A stretch of 64,000 nt of DNA from CAZRGV01 sp964599655 (GTDB lineage Bacteria; Planctomycetota; Planctomycetia; Isosphaerales; Isosphaeraceae): assembly GCA_964599655.1 (NCBI GenBank), contig CAZRGV010000004.1, positions 31,692 to 95,691 of the forward strand, read 5' to 3'. This document shows, one piece after another, positions 45,098 through 54,261 of the stretch (position 1 is the first letter of the stretch; each line of letters opens with the position of its first letter). Both the position numbers and the translations under genes were made by a program. The notes under the pieces are model-generated. The model saw only the letters and a program-made list of their open reading frames with translations. It had not been told where the DNA came from and did not search any database.

Positions 45098-45951
45098 TGG
45101 ACTCGGTCGACGCGGTGCGCGCCGCGGTGCGCGCCGCGAAGTCGGCCGGGCAAATCGTCGGCCTGGTGCCGACCATGGGCGCCTTGCACGAGGGGCATGC
45201 GCGTCTGATCGAAGCCTGCCGTCGCGAGGCCGGTTTCGTCGTGGTGTCGATCTTCGTCAACCCGACTCAGTTCGGGCCCGGCGAGGATTATCAACGCTAT
45301 CCCAGAACGCCGGATGACGATCATCGGCTCTGCGACGAGGCGGGAGCCTCGATGGTTTTCGAGCCGACCGTGGAGGCCATGTATCCCAGAGGCTCGGATT
45401 GGACGTATGTGGAGGTGCCGGGCCTTTCCGATCGGCTGGAAGGGGCCTTTCGTCCGGGTCATTTTCGGGGCGTGGCGACCGTCGTGCTCAAGTTGCTGAA
45501 CATCGTCGGTCCCGACGTGGCCCACTTCGGTGAGAAAGATTTCCAGCAGCTTCACGTCGTTCGCCGGCTGGTCGAGGATTTGAATGTACCGGTGTCGATC
45601 CGCGGCGTGGCGACCGTTCGGGAACCCGACGGGCTGGCCCTGAGCAGCCGGAACCGGTATCTCGACCCGCAGCAACGACAGGCGGCGACGGTTCTCTGGC
45701 GGGCCTTGCAGTCCGCCTCTCAGGCGGTTTTGAGCGGCGAGCGATCGGCCGACCGGGTTCGACAGATTTTGCGGCAAACGGTAGAATCAGAGCGACAGGC
45801 TCGGCTGGATTACGCGGAAGTCGCCGACGCCGAAACGCTGGAACCGCTGGCGGTTCTCGAGCCGGGCCGATCGGCGGTAGCCTTGCTGGCCGCCCGTCTC
45901 GGCGCGGCCCGCCTGATTGACAACAGCCTTTTGCCATCCCTGCCGGAATGA
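45076..45951 (+). CDS. panC: pantothenate synthetase
   Basis: A 291-residue ATP-dependent ligase joining pantoate and beta-alanine. Signatures are VGLVPTMGALHEGHARLI (with HIGH-like HEGH), VVSIFVNPTQFGPGEDY, GHFRGVATVVLKLLNIVGPD, HFGEKDFQQL and ALSSRNRYL (KMSKS-like SSRN). The GTG at 45076 has GGAG with 7-nt spacing; an ATG at 45097 is the alternative. The stop overlaps panD by 4 nt. panB is not in the window. Confidence 0.93.
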   Translation: MAELLPVMDSVDAVRAAVRAAKSAGQIVGLVPTMGALHEGHARLIEACRREAGFVVVSIFVNPTQFGPGEDYQRYPRTPDDDHRLCDEAGASMVFEPTVEAMYPRGSDWTYVEVPGLSDRLEGAFRPGHFRGVATVVLKLLNIVGPDVAHFGEKDFQQLHVVRRLVEDLNVPVSIRGVATVREPDGLALSSRNRYLDPQQRQAATVLWRALQSASQAVLSGERSADRVRQILRQTVESERQARLDYAEVADAETLEPLAVLEPGRSAVALLAARLGAARLIDNSLLPSLPE

Positions 45952-46337
45952 ACCGGATGCACGTCAAGGTCCTGAAGAGCAAACTCCACCTGGCTGCCGT
46001 GACGGGCAGCGACCTGAATTATCATGGCAGCCTCACCATCGACCCCGCGTTGATGGAGGCCGTCGGCCTGCACGCGTACGAGTCGGTGCTGGTCAGCAAC
46101 CTCGCGACCGGCCTGCGCGCCGAGACGTACGCGTTGCCCGGAACCCGAGGCGCGGGCCAGATCGAGCTCAACGGCGCCATGGCGCGAATCGGCACCGTGG
46201 GCGACCGTCTCATCGTCATGGCCTTCGCCTTTCTCGAACCGTCGGAGGTCGAGGGGCACCGCCCGAAGGTGGTGGCTCTCGACAGTCGAAATCGGATCGT
46301 GGAACGGCTCGATTACGCTCCGATCGAGGTCGATTGA
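45948..46337 (+). CDS. panD: aspartate 1-decarboxylase
   Basis: A 129-residue pyruvoyl enzyme that makes beta-alanine for PanC. The self-cleavage site is Gly27-Ser28 in LNYHGSLTID; counting from Met4 it becomes Gly24-Ser25, the numbering of E. coli PanD, so the true start could be the ATG at 45957. KSKLHLAAVTGSDLNY and GAGQIELNGAMARIGTVGD are family motifs. The ATGA overlap with panC indicates translational coupling; the two enzymes act in sequence. Confidence 0.93.
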   Translation: MNRMHVKVLKSKLHLAAVTGSDLNYHGSLTIDPALMEAVGLHAYESVLVSNLATGLRAETYALPGTRGAGQIELNGAMARIGTVGDRLIVMAFAFLEPSEVEGHRPKVVALDSRNRIVERLDYAPIEVD

Positions 46338-46460
46338 CCAATACCCAGTCCTCGCGGAACCTGCGTCGCCCGGTGGTCGTCTCGTTGGTCGTGCCGGCCA
46401 TTCGACGCGTGTCTCTCTCGCCCGGCGCCTCCGCGAAACCTCCAGAGGATCGATCCTCGC

Positions 46461-47309
46461 ATGCGACAGGTCTTGTTCGAGATTCCAGGCATTCACCTGA
46501 AAATCTTCGGATTCGGCGTGATGCTCTGCCTGGCGTTCTTCGGGGCGATCTACCTGGCCGCCTGGAGAGCGAAGCGCGAAAAGCTCGATCCGGAGACGGT
46601 TTACGACCTGGCGCTCTGGATCCTGGTCGGTGGCCTGCTGGGTGCCAGGCTGTTTTATGTCTGGCAGTACTGGGGGGTTCGCATTCACAGTCTGCTCGAT
46701 ATCGTGAAGATCTGGGAAGGCGGCATCGTCTTCTACGGCGGCGTGATGGGAGCCTCCGCCGCGGCGTTCGTTTACTGGCTGCTTCGCCGATTCCCGTTCC
46801 GACCAATGCTCGATGTGATCGCCCCGTCCATCGCGCTGGGATTGGCCCTGGGACGCGTGGGCTGCTTCCTCAACGGCTGCTGTTATGGCGACCAGTGCGA
46901 CCTGCCCTGGGCCGTGTCGTTTCCTCGAGAGTCGCCCCCCTGGGTCGATCAGGTGCGACGGGGGATGATCCCGATCGCCTCGACCCATTCGCTTCCGATC
47001 CATCCCACACAGCTCTATTCGTCGATCGACGGGCTGATCCTGCTCGCCTTGCTCTCGGCCTATTTTCCGCTCCGGAGGCGAGACGGCGAGGTCATGGCCC
47101 TGCTACTGGTGACCTACCCGATCACTCGGTTCCTCATCGAAATTCTTCGAGGCGACGAGGCCGCGTTCCTCAATGGCCTGACGATTTCGCAGAATGTGAG
47201 CGTTCTGACGCTTCTCTTCGGCCTGGCGTTCTGGGGCTACCTCCTGACCCGTCCCGCCGGGCGATACGCGGACAAGGCCGAACCGGTGGCCGTTACCGTC
47301 GAAGCCTGA
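46461..47309 (+). CDS. lgt: prolipoprotein diacylglyceryl transferase
   Basis: A 282-residue membrane enzyme that transfers diacylglycerol to the lipobox Cys of prolipoproteins. Family motifs are GGLLGARLFYVWQYW, EGGIVFYGGVMGA, ALGLALGRVGCFLNGCCYG (catalytic Arg and conserved Asn/Gly), HPTQLYSS and RFLIEILRGDE. Seven or so hydrophobic helices are present. It starts 124 nt after panD. A lipobox protein at 62377-62862 is one possible substrate. Confidence 0.93.
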   Translation: MRQVLFEIPGIHLKIFGFGVMLCLAFFGAIYLAAWRAKREKLDPETVYDLALWILVGGLLGARLFYVWQYWGVRIHSLLDIVKIWEGGIVFYGGVMGASAAAFVYWLLRRFPFRPMLDVIAPSIALGLALGRVGCFLNGCCYGDQCDLPWAVSFPRESPPWVDQVRRGMIPIASTHSLPIHPTQLYSSIDGLILLALLSAYFPLRRRDGEVMALLLVTYPITRFLIEILRGDEAAFLNGLTISQNVSVLTLLFGLAFWGYLLTRPAGRYADKAEPVAVTVEA

Positions 47310-47343
47310 CGAGAACGGAACGCAACCACGCCCCGATTCTTTT

Positions 47344-47439
47344 CGGGTGGGCACCGTTCTCCGAACCCCTTTCGCCATCGGGAGTTCCGTGGGTGATGCC
47401 CACCCGACGAAAGACAGCCGATCCGGGCATTTCGGATCA
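47344..47439 (-). repeat. dispersed palindromic repeat, copy B (includes a stop codon)
   Basis: Outer arms CGGGTGGGCA (47344-47353) and TGCCCACCCG (47397-47406) pair perfectly; the inner arms are imperfect. The block 47405-47439 matches copies A and C and contains the stop codon of the coiled-coil gene at 47437-47439. Confidence 0.72.
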
Positions 47440-49125
47440 GTCGCCTTTGCGGACCTTGTCGAAGTAGTCGAGAACGTGTTTCTCGACGCTCTTGGGAATT
47501 TTCTGCTCGGTCAGGGCCTCGGCGGCGGTTCCGGCGGCCGTGGCGATCGTTTCCTGGATTTCCAGGACGCTTTCCCCCTTGATCTGATTCGTCGGATCGG
47601 CGAAGCCGCCGACGACGGCCTTGCCCTTGCCGATCTGCTGGCGAACGCGGGTCTGGTACGAGGCGACGTTATCGGGCGCCTCGGGGCGGTCTCCCTGGCC
47701 TCGGCCTCGCCCCAGACCGAATCCGTTGCCGGGGCGCGAGCCCTCCATGCCCAGTCCGTTCATCCCTTCCAGTTGCTGGCCGAGCTGGTTCATGCCGTCG
47801 CCGGCCATGCCGTTCTTGGCGTCCTGAAGGTCGGCGAGAGCCTGGTCGAGCGTCTCTAGCTCCTGGACCTGCCGGGCCATTTCCTGAAGCTGGTCCTGAC
47901 TCGCGCCCAGCGCGTCGGCGGCTTTCTTCATGTCGCCGCTGGCCATTTGCTGGGACGCTTCGCCGAGCTGCTGAGCGAGCTGCTTGAGCGCTTGCAGGTC
48001 CTTGGCCTGCTCGTCGAGCTTGGCCATCTGCTGCTGGTACTGCTCCTTGGAGATGGCTCCTTTCTCCATCGCCTCCTGAAGTTGCTTCCGCCGTTGTTCG
48101 AGGCTGGCCATCTTCTCGAGCTGTTGCTTCATCTCGGAAAGCTGGCGCTGGAGGGCCTGTTTCTCGGGCTCGGTCAATTTGCCCGACGCCATCTTCTCCT
48201 GGAGCGTCTTGAGGTCCGACGCAGCCTTCTGGAAATCCCCCTTGGCCAGGTCCTTGGCGAATTCATCCGCCGGTCCGTCCGACATGTCCTTGAGCTGTTC
48301 GAGTTGGCGATTGACCTGCTCGGCCGAGCCGAGCTGCCGTTGTCGCTCCTTCACGGCGTCGGACAGCTTATTCATCTCGACAAGGGCTTTTTCCTGATCG
48401 GTCGGCGGCGACTTGGCCATCTTGTCGAAGACGTCTTCGATCTTGGCCATCAGCTGGCCGGTCTCGGTGGCCTCGACCTTCTCCAGCGTTTTACGCTTCT
48501 CCTGGAAGGCCTTGCCCAGGGTCTTCAACTGGTTGGTGACGACCTTCTTGTCGAGGGGCTTCTGGGTCCCCTTCCCCGAGGCCCCGGCGCGGGGGATGAG
48601 CCCTTCGGGCAGGTAGGCCATCGCCACGGCGAGAACGGCCGGCACGATCGGGATCCAGGCGAGCCTCGGCCGTCGCAGGCCGAACTTCGAGCCAATGTCG
48701 AGGTTCTCGACATGCCGGATGGCGTCGGCCATCAGAGCACGGCCCGCCGCGGTTTCCTTCAAGTCGTTCGGCAGGGTCAACGCGGTGCTGAGTCGCTCGT
48801 TGAGATCGAAGGCGTGGTCGATGGCCACCGCCGCGTCAACGCGGCTCGGGCCGGTGAACAGCGCGATTCCCGCCGCCACGACCGTCGCGAGCCCCGCGGC
48901 GCCAGCCAAAGGCCACCACCACGATCCGGGCAGTGACCAGGGCGAGAGCTTCTCGACGGCCATGATCACCGCCGCGATGCCCAGGCAGGCCACCAGGCAC
49001 CAGACCAGGGCCGTCACGAACCGCTGCAATCGCAACCGACGCCACACCCGCCCAATCGGCTTGTCGAACTCGCGCACGGCTCCGACCCCCTTGCTGGTGG
49101 TCCGCGAACTCAGGGACGAGACCAT
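47437..49125 (-). CDS. membrane-anchored coiled-coil protein
   Basis: A 562-residue protein. Two transmembrane segments near the N-terminus (FVTALVWCLVACLGIAAVIM and WWWPLAGAAGLATVVAAGIA) are followed by a third hydrophobic segment (IPIVPAVLAVAMAYLPEGL). Then comes a long Lys/Gln/Glu-rich coiled coil (QRQLSEMKQQLEKMASLEQR, MEKGAISKEQYQQQMAKLDE), a Gly-rich linker and a helical tail. The N-terminal part resembles proteins that carry a DUF4175-like region. A structural or envelope role is plausible but not established. Repeat copy B forms its 3' end. Confidence 0.78.
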   Translation of the reverse strand: MVSSLSSRTTSKGVGAVREFDKPIGRVWRRLRLQRFVTALVWCLVACLGIAAVIMAVEKLSPWSLPGSWWWPLAGAAGLATVVAAGIALFTGPSRVDAAVAIDHAFDLNERLSTALTLPNDLKETAAGRALMADAIRHVENLDIGSKFGLRRPRLAWIPIVPAVLAVAMAYLPEGLIPRAGASGKGTQKPLDKKVVTNQLKTLGKAFQEKRKTLEKVEATETGQLMAKIEDVFDKMAKSPPTDQEKALVEMNKLSDAVKERQRQLGSAEQVNRQLEQLKDMSDGPADEFAKDLAKGDFQKAASDLKTLQEKMASGKLTEPEKQALQRQLSEMKQQLEKMASLEQRRKQLQEAMEKGAISKEQYQQQMAKLDEQAKDLQALKQLAQQLGEASQQMASGDMKKAADALGASQDQLQEMARQVQELETLDQALADLQDAKNGMAGDGMNQLGQQLEGMNGLGMEGSRPGNGFGLGRGRGQGDRPEAPDNVASYQTRVRQQIGKGKAVVGGFADPTNQIKGESVLEIQETIATAAGTAAEALTEQKIPKSVEKHVLDYFDKVRKGD

Positions 49126-49275
49126 TTCATCGGACGAGTGTAAACCCAGAGCCAGTCAAGATCAAGGCCCTCAACGAAAACATTCGGATTCGCGCGGTTC
49201 GGACCGAATGAAACCGGCCTTGAGTCCAAGGGGCTTCCTCGCGTCGTGATGGTCAGGTTGTCGGAGCAAGTTGCC

Positions 49276-50522
49276 CTATTGCGTTTCCACGGTGTCTCGA
49301 TGCCGGGAATTTCTGGCGGATGGGCCGGAGGTCGTCATGAAGGACTCGCGACTGGCGTGTGCGAGCGCCGGGGTCGCCTGGAGGACGAACCGGGTCAGTT
49401 CGGGCGGACAGTTGAAACGAATCGGATGCTTGGCGGCGAGGCCCTGGCTGACGTACATCAAGGTGCGCCCCTGATGGAAGAAGCCTCGGTCGTAGCGCCT
49501 CGAGAATCGACTGGGCATCAGGATCGGGCCGATCAGGGGCATTCGATACTGACCGCCGTGGGTGTGGCCGCTGAGGATCAGGTCGATGGTGTTCTCGGCC
49601 GACAGGCGGCCAAAAAGGTCGGGGGTGTGACTGAGCACGAGGCGGAAGTCGGTCTCGGGCATGGCGGAGAGATCGAGGGCCGGGCCCCACGGCGCCGACG
49701 TGCCGCCGATGGCGATCGAACCGCCACCCAGGTCAATTCGCTCCCAGGCTCCATCCACATCGGCGAATCCGGCGCGGACCAGCTCGCGTCGAATGCGCTC
49801 GGGGTGATGGTGCATGTCGTGATTGCCCAGAATGCCGAATTGCCCCAAACGGCCCCGGACGCGCGACAGGATCGGCTCGATCCAGGCGATCGCCTCGTCG
49901 TCGTCGACGAGGTCCCCCGTGAAGACGACCAGGTCGGGCCTGAGTCGCGCCGCCTGGTCGACGACCGCTTCGAAATAACGACGGTCGTAGCACGGGGCGA
50001 AGTGCAGGTCGGTGAGCTGGACGAGGCTCAGACCGTCGAGAACCGGCGGGAGGTCTGGAACGTTGATCCGCCACTCATGGATGCGGAGCCGTCGGAGCGA
50101 CTCGTTGCCTGGAATGCGCAGCCACCAGGCCCGGTGGCCTGGTCCGATGAAGGACTCCGCCTCCAGGCCAAAGTGCTCGCTCGTGTCGAGGTCGGTCGAT
50201 TCTCCCGAAACCCAGACGGGATNNNNNNNNNNNNNNNNNNNNNNNNNNNNNNNNTCGTCAGGGGCAGACCGACCAGCCCGACGACGGCGCAAACGACCGC
50301 GTAGCCTTGAACGGGCCAGGGCCAGGTGGACGGAGGGCGGTCGCAGAGCCAGTAACCGCCCATCAGAGTTCCCGCGCCGGCGACCACGAGTCCGACCAGC
50401 GTCAAGGGTTCCAGCCAACGTCCTCGGATTCCCAGACCATGAGAGACGTTCACCAGAACCGTAATCAGGGCGAGATGTCCGAGGAGGAAGCCCGCCAGGA
50501 AGACGTTGTCGAGGAGGGTCAT
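49276..50522 (-). CDS. metallophosphoesterase with membrane anchor, interrupted by a gap
   Basis: A calcineurin-like phosphoesterase of the YkuE/YaeI type (about 415 residues). The N-terminal membrane part (DNVFLAGFLLGHLALITVLV and later hydrophobic stretches) lies in one frame and the catalytic part in another, with 32 Ns at 50223-50254 between. Motifs are LTDLHFAP, VFTGDLVDDDEA, GILGNHDMHHHP and LILSGHTHGGQYRMPL, so all metal ligands are present. YaeI-like members hydrolyse UDP-diacylglucosamine or act on lipids; the substrate here is unknown. The ATG at 50522 lacks a strong Shine-Dalgarno sequence. Confidence 0.85.
50223..50254. other. assembly gap (32 N) that shifts the phosphoesterase frame
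   Basis: The hydrophobic N-terminus (ends LVGLPLT) and the catalytic part (starts PVWVSGE) are in different frames, so the N count is not exact. Confidence 0.88.
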
Positions 50523-50721
50523 GAACGGCGTTCCGAAGGTACTTCACCGGCGATTCGAACGCGAACATCAGACGGCGCAAGGGCTTCCGCGTCGCGGATA
50601 GGACCGGGTGGCGATTCCCATGGCGCGGCTACTCATACCCTAGTACGGCGTTGCTGGGAAGAGGTTCTGACTTTCGGAGGGATGGGTCCTTCGGAATCGC
50701 CCGGAAGGCTCGTCTCTTGTC

Positions 50722-50817
50722 GGATGGGCATCGCCCACCGAAGCCCTTGCGCGGTCGGAACACCGGTGGGCCGTGCCCACCCTGCGAAAGACAACCGATC
50801 CAGGCGATTCCGTCTCA
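50722..50817 (-). repeat. dispersed palindromic repeat, copy C (includes a stop codon)
   Basis: GGATGGGCATCGCCCACCG (50722-50740) pairs with CGGTGGGCCGTGCCCACC (50764-50781) with few mismatches. The block 50782-50817 is nearly the same as in copies A and B and contains the stop codon (50815-50817) of the PAS-GAF-receiver gene. Confidence 0.73.
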
Positions 50818-52548
50818 GCCCTGGGACGACTCGCCATGGCCCGGAGCACCATCGCTGGAGGGAGAGGAAGGCACCCGAAGGGCCTGCTCGACCGCTTCCA
50901 TCAGGCGGTCGGTGCGGAAGGGTTTGTAGAGCACCGTTTGCAGACCTTCCTGGCGTGCCTTGACGATGGAGTGGGTGGGATCGTAGCCGAAGCCGGTCAT
51001 GAGGATCACGGGCAGGCCGGGCTGAACTTCCCGGAGGCGGTGGAAGACCTCGTAGCCGTTGAGGTCGGGCAGCCGGATGTCAACGAGGGCCGCCGAGTAG
51101 GGGGTTTGCCGGGCCAGCGCGATGGCCTCGTGGGCGTCGCGAGCGGTCTCAACGGTCGCCCCCTGGCGCCCCAGGATATTGTGGGCCGCGCGTCGGATCG
51201 ACTCCTCGGCGTCGACCACGAGCAGCCGGGCATCGGCCAGCGGCGGCGGAGGCTGGGGCGCGCCTCGCCTCGGTTCGGGAACGAGCGTCGAACCCGCCTT
51301 GTGAACCAGGCTGCGGATCTCTCGGGCGCGGAACAGAAGATGCCGAAGCCGCGCGATGATGTCGTCGTCGTGCCCGACATAGCGGTCGAGAACGATCGTG
51401 GCGTCGTTGAGGATATCGTCGATTGGCAGGGCCAGCTCGCGGCTAATCGCCTCGACCGAAGCCGTTGCCGTGCTGTGCTTTTCAGCCTGAAGTAGCTCCA
51501 GGGTATTCAGGGCCGCGGCGACGTTCCTCGCATAGATTTCCAGGAACTGGCGGTCGCGCTCATCGAACGCGCCCGGCCGGAGGTTCTCCACGTTGAGCGT
51601 GCCGATGACCGTGCCGTGATACAGCAGCGGGACGGTCAGGGAACTCCGCGCGCCGGGAGCCCCTTCGATGTAGAGCGGGTCGTTGGAGGTGTCCGGGCAA
51701 AGGTAGCTCTGTCCGGTCGCGGCGACGAAACCGGTCACGCCGTACCCTTGCTTCTTGGCGTAGAGCTCTCGGCTGGCCGCGAGGTTGGTCATCCCTTCGG
51801 CCAGCAACGGGACGAGCCGCCCGGTCGGACGCTCCAGCAGCCGGATTTCGATGAAGTCCAGTCCCAGCAGATCCTTCATGTGGCGGATGATATTGAACTT
51901 CAGCAGGTCGGTCCGTTCCTCGACCCCCATTTCGGCCAGTTCTTCGGGGGTCAGGTCGGCCAGTTCCTCGCCCGCCTTGTGGATGGCGTTGATCTTCTGT
52001 TCCTGGAGGGTCTCGGCGGTGATATCGCGCGTGAGGGCGATCAACTGGGTGGGCTGGCCCGAAGGATCGAAGTCGGGAGTCACCGTGACGCGAAGGTAGC
52101 GGTTCGATCCGACCCGGAGCACCGTGCTGGCCGGTTCGCGCGTGGCCAGCGACGTGGTGAACGGACAGGGGTCGGGTCCGATCACTTCAGGCGACCCGAG
52201 CGCCTGGTAGAACCGAGCCTCGGTCGGGTCGACCTCGGGGGCCATCAGCCGCTGGAATTCCGGGTTGATCCAGATCAAGGTCAGGTCGGCCGGATCGACC
52301 ACCGCCACCCCGTCGGCGATGGCGTCCAGAATCTCGTCGGCCTGGATCAACACGCCGGCCCAGCGCACCGCGGAAAGCTGGGACGTATCGACGAAAACCC
52401 CGGCGAATTCTTGCTGCCGGAGCAGGACCAGGGCCCTCGCCATGGAGCGGGCCACCACGACATCGAAACGCTCCGACAGTCCCTCGCGGCTTGCGGAGTT
52501 CGACCGTCCCTCGCGCTCGATAACCAACAATCGAGGCTTCTCGGCCAT
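50815..52548 (-). CDS. PAS-GAF-receiver signalling protein
   Basis: A 577-residue cytoplasmic protein. It starts with a receiver-like region that lacks the normal Asp context (LLVIEREGRSN), then a PAS domain (ILDAIADGVAVVDPADLTLIW, LTRDITAETLQEQ), a GAF domain (SRELYAKKQGYGVTGFVAA, GARSSLTVPLLYHGTVIGTL, FDERDRQFLEIYARNVAAAL), a helical region, and a C-terminal receiver (LLVVDAEESIRR, AALVDIRLPDLNG with Asp, VLYKPFRTDRL). ATG 52548 follows CGGAGG; an ATG at 52623 is possible. There is no kinase domain, so it is a phosphate acceptor or scaffold. Repeat copy C forms the 3' end. Confidence 0.83.
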   Translation of the reverse strand: MAEKPRLLVIEREGRSNSASREGLSERFDVVVARSMARALVLLRQQEFAGVFVDTSQLSAVRWAGVLIQADEILDAIADGVAVVDPADLTLIWINPEFQRLMAPEVDPTEARFYQALGSPEVIGPDPCPFTTSLATREPASTVLRVGSNRYLRVTVTPDFDPSGQPTQLIALTRDITAETLQEQKINAIHKAGEELADLTPEELAEMGVEERTDLLKFNIIRHMKDLLGLDFIEIRLLERPTGRLVPLLAEGMTNLAASRELYAKKQGYGVTGFVAATGQSYLCPDTSNDPLYIEGAPGARSSLTVPLLYHGTVIGTLNVENLRPGAFDERDRQFLEIYARNVAAALNTLELLQAEKHSTATASVEAISRELALPIDDILNDATIVLDRYVGHDDDIIARLRHLLFRAREIRSLVHKAGSTLVPEPRRGAPQPPPPLADARLLVVDAEESIRRAAHNILGRQGATVETARDAHEAIALARQTPYSAALVDIRLPDLNGYEVFHRLREVQPGLPVILMTGFGYDPTHSIVKARQEGLQTVLYKPFRTDRLMEAVEQALRVPSSPSSDGAPGHGESSQG

Positions 52549-52737
52549 GCCAACGGGCCTCCGCCGGAGCGCATCAGAACCGGCCCCAAGACGGGCCGTC
52601 TCGATCACGGAAAGATCTCGCATCGTACCGCGTCGCGGGGCGTTCAGGCAAGTCGGGCTGGCTTGACAGTCGATCGCAACCCCTCGTAGCATCACCCCTG
52701 GACGGACTGGAACCACCGCAGCAAAGGACTCGTCCCG

Positions 52738-53325
52738 ATGACCGCCTTACAGCGTTTCACCGCCCGTGACGGCGGCCTCCTAATTGTTGACGTCCAGAAG
52801 AAGCTGGTCGATCGGATGCGCTATGGCCCCTTGATGGTCGCGAACTCGGTTCGGCTCGTGCGAGCCGCCAGGGCCCTCGAATTGCCCTGCTGGGGAACCG
52901 AGCAGTATCCCCAGGGCCTCGGGCCGACCGTGGCCGAGCTCGCCGAGCTGATCCCTCATCGGCCTGAGAAGACCATGTTTCACTGCTGCGCCGTGCCCGA
53001 GCTGGTGGAGCAACTGCACGGCCGGCATATCCGGCACGTCACCCTCGCCGGAATCGAGACGCACGTCTGCGTGGCCCAGACCGCACTGGAGCTGATGAAC
53101 ATGGGCTTTCAGGTGCAGGTTCCGGCCGACGCCGTCGCCTCTCGCGGCAAGATGGACTGGAAAATGGCCCTGCGGCGGCTGGAACGGGCCGGGGCCGTCG
53201 TGACCTCCACCGAGGCCGTCCTGTTCGAGTGGGTCGAGTGTTCCGACAACCCGAAATTCAAGGCGATCAGCTCCCTGGTCAAGGAGTTCGTGCCGCCTCC
53301 GATACCGAAGGACGAACGCGACTGA
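52738..53325 (+). CDS. isochorismatase-family hydrolase
   Basis: A 195-residue cysteine hydrolase of the isochorismatase/nicotinamidase superfamily, YcaC-like subgroup. The triad is Asp18 ([10 protein letters not shown]), Lys78 (RPEKTMF) and Cys111 ([15 protein letters not shown]), with the cis-peptide region at AGIETHV. Substrates in this group range from amides to phenazine precursors, so none is assigned. The gene is divergent from the PAS-GAF protein, with about 190 nt between their starts. Confidence 0.87.
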   Translation: MTALQRFTARDGGLLIVDVQKKLVDRMRYGPLMVANSVRLVRAARALELPCWGTEQYPQGLGPTVAELAELIPHRPEKTMFHCCAVPELVEQLHGRHIRHVTLAGIETHVCVAQTALELMNMGFQVQVPADAVASRGKMDWKMALRRLERAGAVVTSTEAVLFEWVECSDNPKFKAISSLVKEFVPPPIPKDERD

Positions 53326-53365
53326 GAGGCGATCCGGCAGCGGTATGACGAATTGCCGTAAACCC

Positions 53366-53421
53366 CTTGTAGGGCACGCGATTGCGTGCCGATCCCTGCC
53401 GCCCATGGCGTGCCCTGCAAG
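53366..53421 (+). repeat. palindrome next to the HAD gene ribosome binding site
   Basis: CTTGTAGGGCACGC (53366-53379) and GCGTGCCCTGCAAG (53408-53421) match as inverted arms at 13 of 14 positions. Inside, GGCACGC-GATT-GCGTGCC (53373-53390) forms a competing hairpin. The right arm ends 2 nt before GAGGG of the HAD gene. Confidence 0.6.
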
Positions 53422-53437
53422 CCGAGGGATGCCCCGC

Positions 53438-54100
53438 ATGCTGGAGACCATCATCTTCGACGGCGAAGGGGTTGTCATCGATACCGAGACGATCTGGGAC
53501 CAGGGACAGGCCGCGTTTCTGGGCCGTCGGGGAATCGCCTACGACCGTTCGAGACTCAAGCCGCTTCTGACGGGTCGTTCTCTCATGGACGGCACCGAAG
53601 TGCTCCGAAACGAATTCGGCCTGGAAGGAAAAACCGAGGATCTGGCCCGGGAGCGACTCGAGATCGTTCGGGAACGGCTCGATCGAGACGCGCGATTCAT
53701 CGACGGGTTTCTCGAGTTCTTCGAGCGGGTCTCTGGGACGTTCCAGACCTGCGTGGCGACCGCCATGCCGGAGGATTTGCTTGCGATCGCCGACCGCCGG
53801 TTGGGGCTGTCGGAGCTTTTTGGCGGGCGGATCTTCACCCTGAGCGACGTGGGGAACCGTTCGAAGCCGAATCCGGACCTGTTTCTGTTCGCCGCGCGTC
53901 AACTCGGCTCGAGGCCCGATTCCTGCGTCGTCATCGAAGATTCGCCCCTGGGTCTCGAAGCCGCGCGCCGGGCCGGCATGCGGTCGATCGGCCTGGCAAC
54001 GACCTTCCCTCCCGAACGGCTCACCAACGCCGACCTGGTGGCTCGCTCATACGCCGAGATCGCCCGGTCCGACTTTTTCCTTCCCGCGATTCGGTCGTAG
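53438..54100 (+). CDS. HAD-superfamily hydrolase with DxE in motif I
   Basis: A 220-residue HAD phosphatase of the beta-phosphoglucomutase-like subgroup. Motif I reads [13 protein letters not shown]: the nucleophile is Asp8, but the usual second Asp (DxD) is Glu10. Motif II is [11 protein letters not shown], motif [12 protein letters not shown] and motif [20 protein letters not shown]. The DxE change should reduce or alter acid/base catalysis. ATG 53438 follows GAGGG by 9 nt; ATG 53429 is closer. It lies 113 nt after the isochorismatase gene. Confidence 0.85.
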   Translation: MLETIIFDGEGVVIDTETIWDQGQAAFLGRRGIAYDRSRLKPLLTGRSLMDGTEVLRNEFGLEGKTEDLARERLEIVRERLDRDARFIDGFLEFFERVSGTFQTCVATAMPEDLLAIADRRLGLSELFGGRIFTLSDVGNRSKPNPDLFLFAARQLGSRPDSCVVIEDSPLGLEAARRAGMRSIGLATTFPPERLTNADLVARSYAEIARSDFFLPAIRS

Positions 54101-54261
54101 CGCCTGGCGCGCTCTGGGAGCCGATCGTCCCTCCGAGCCGCGGCGTGCGAGCCGGTCGACTCCCATGCAAAGGGGGTTTGACCGGCTGACCGGCCGTCTA
54201 TAAAGTCAAGGCGGAACCGTTGATTGATCGATCCGAAGTCGTCCGTCCCAGGAGTCTTGCC

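Noticed and set aside
45917..47467. 516-codon plus-strand frame across panD and lgt
   Set aside because: It is a different frame of two certain genes, with arginine-rich low-complexity translation.
36718..50817. The palindromic repeats as a CRISPR array or IS ends
   Set aside because: The copies are far apart, lack spacers and carry no transposase between them.
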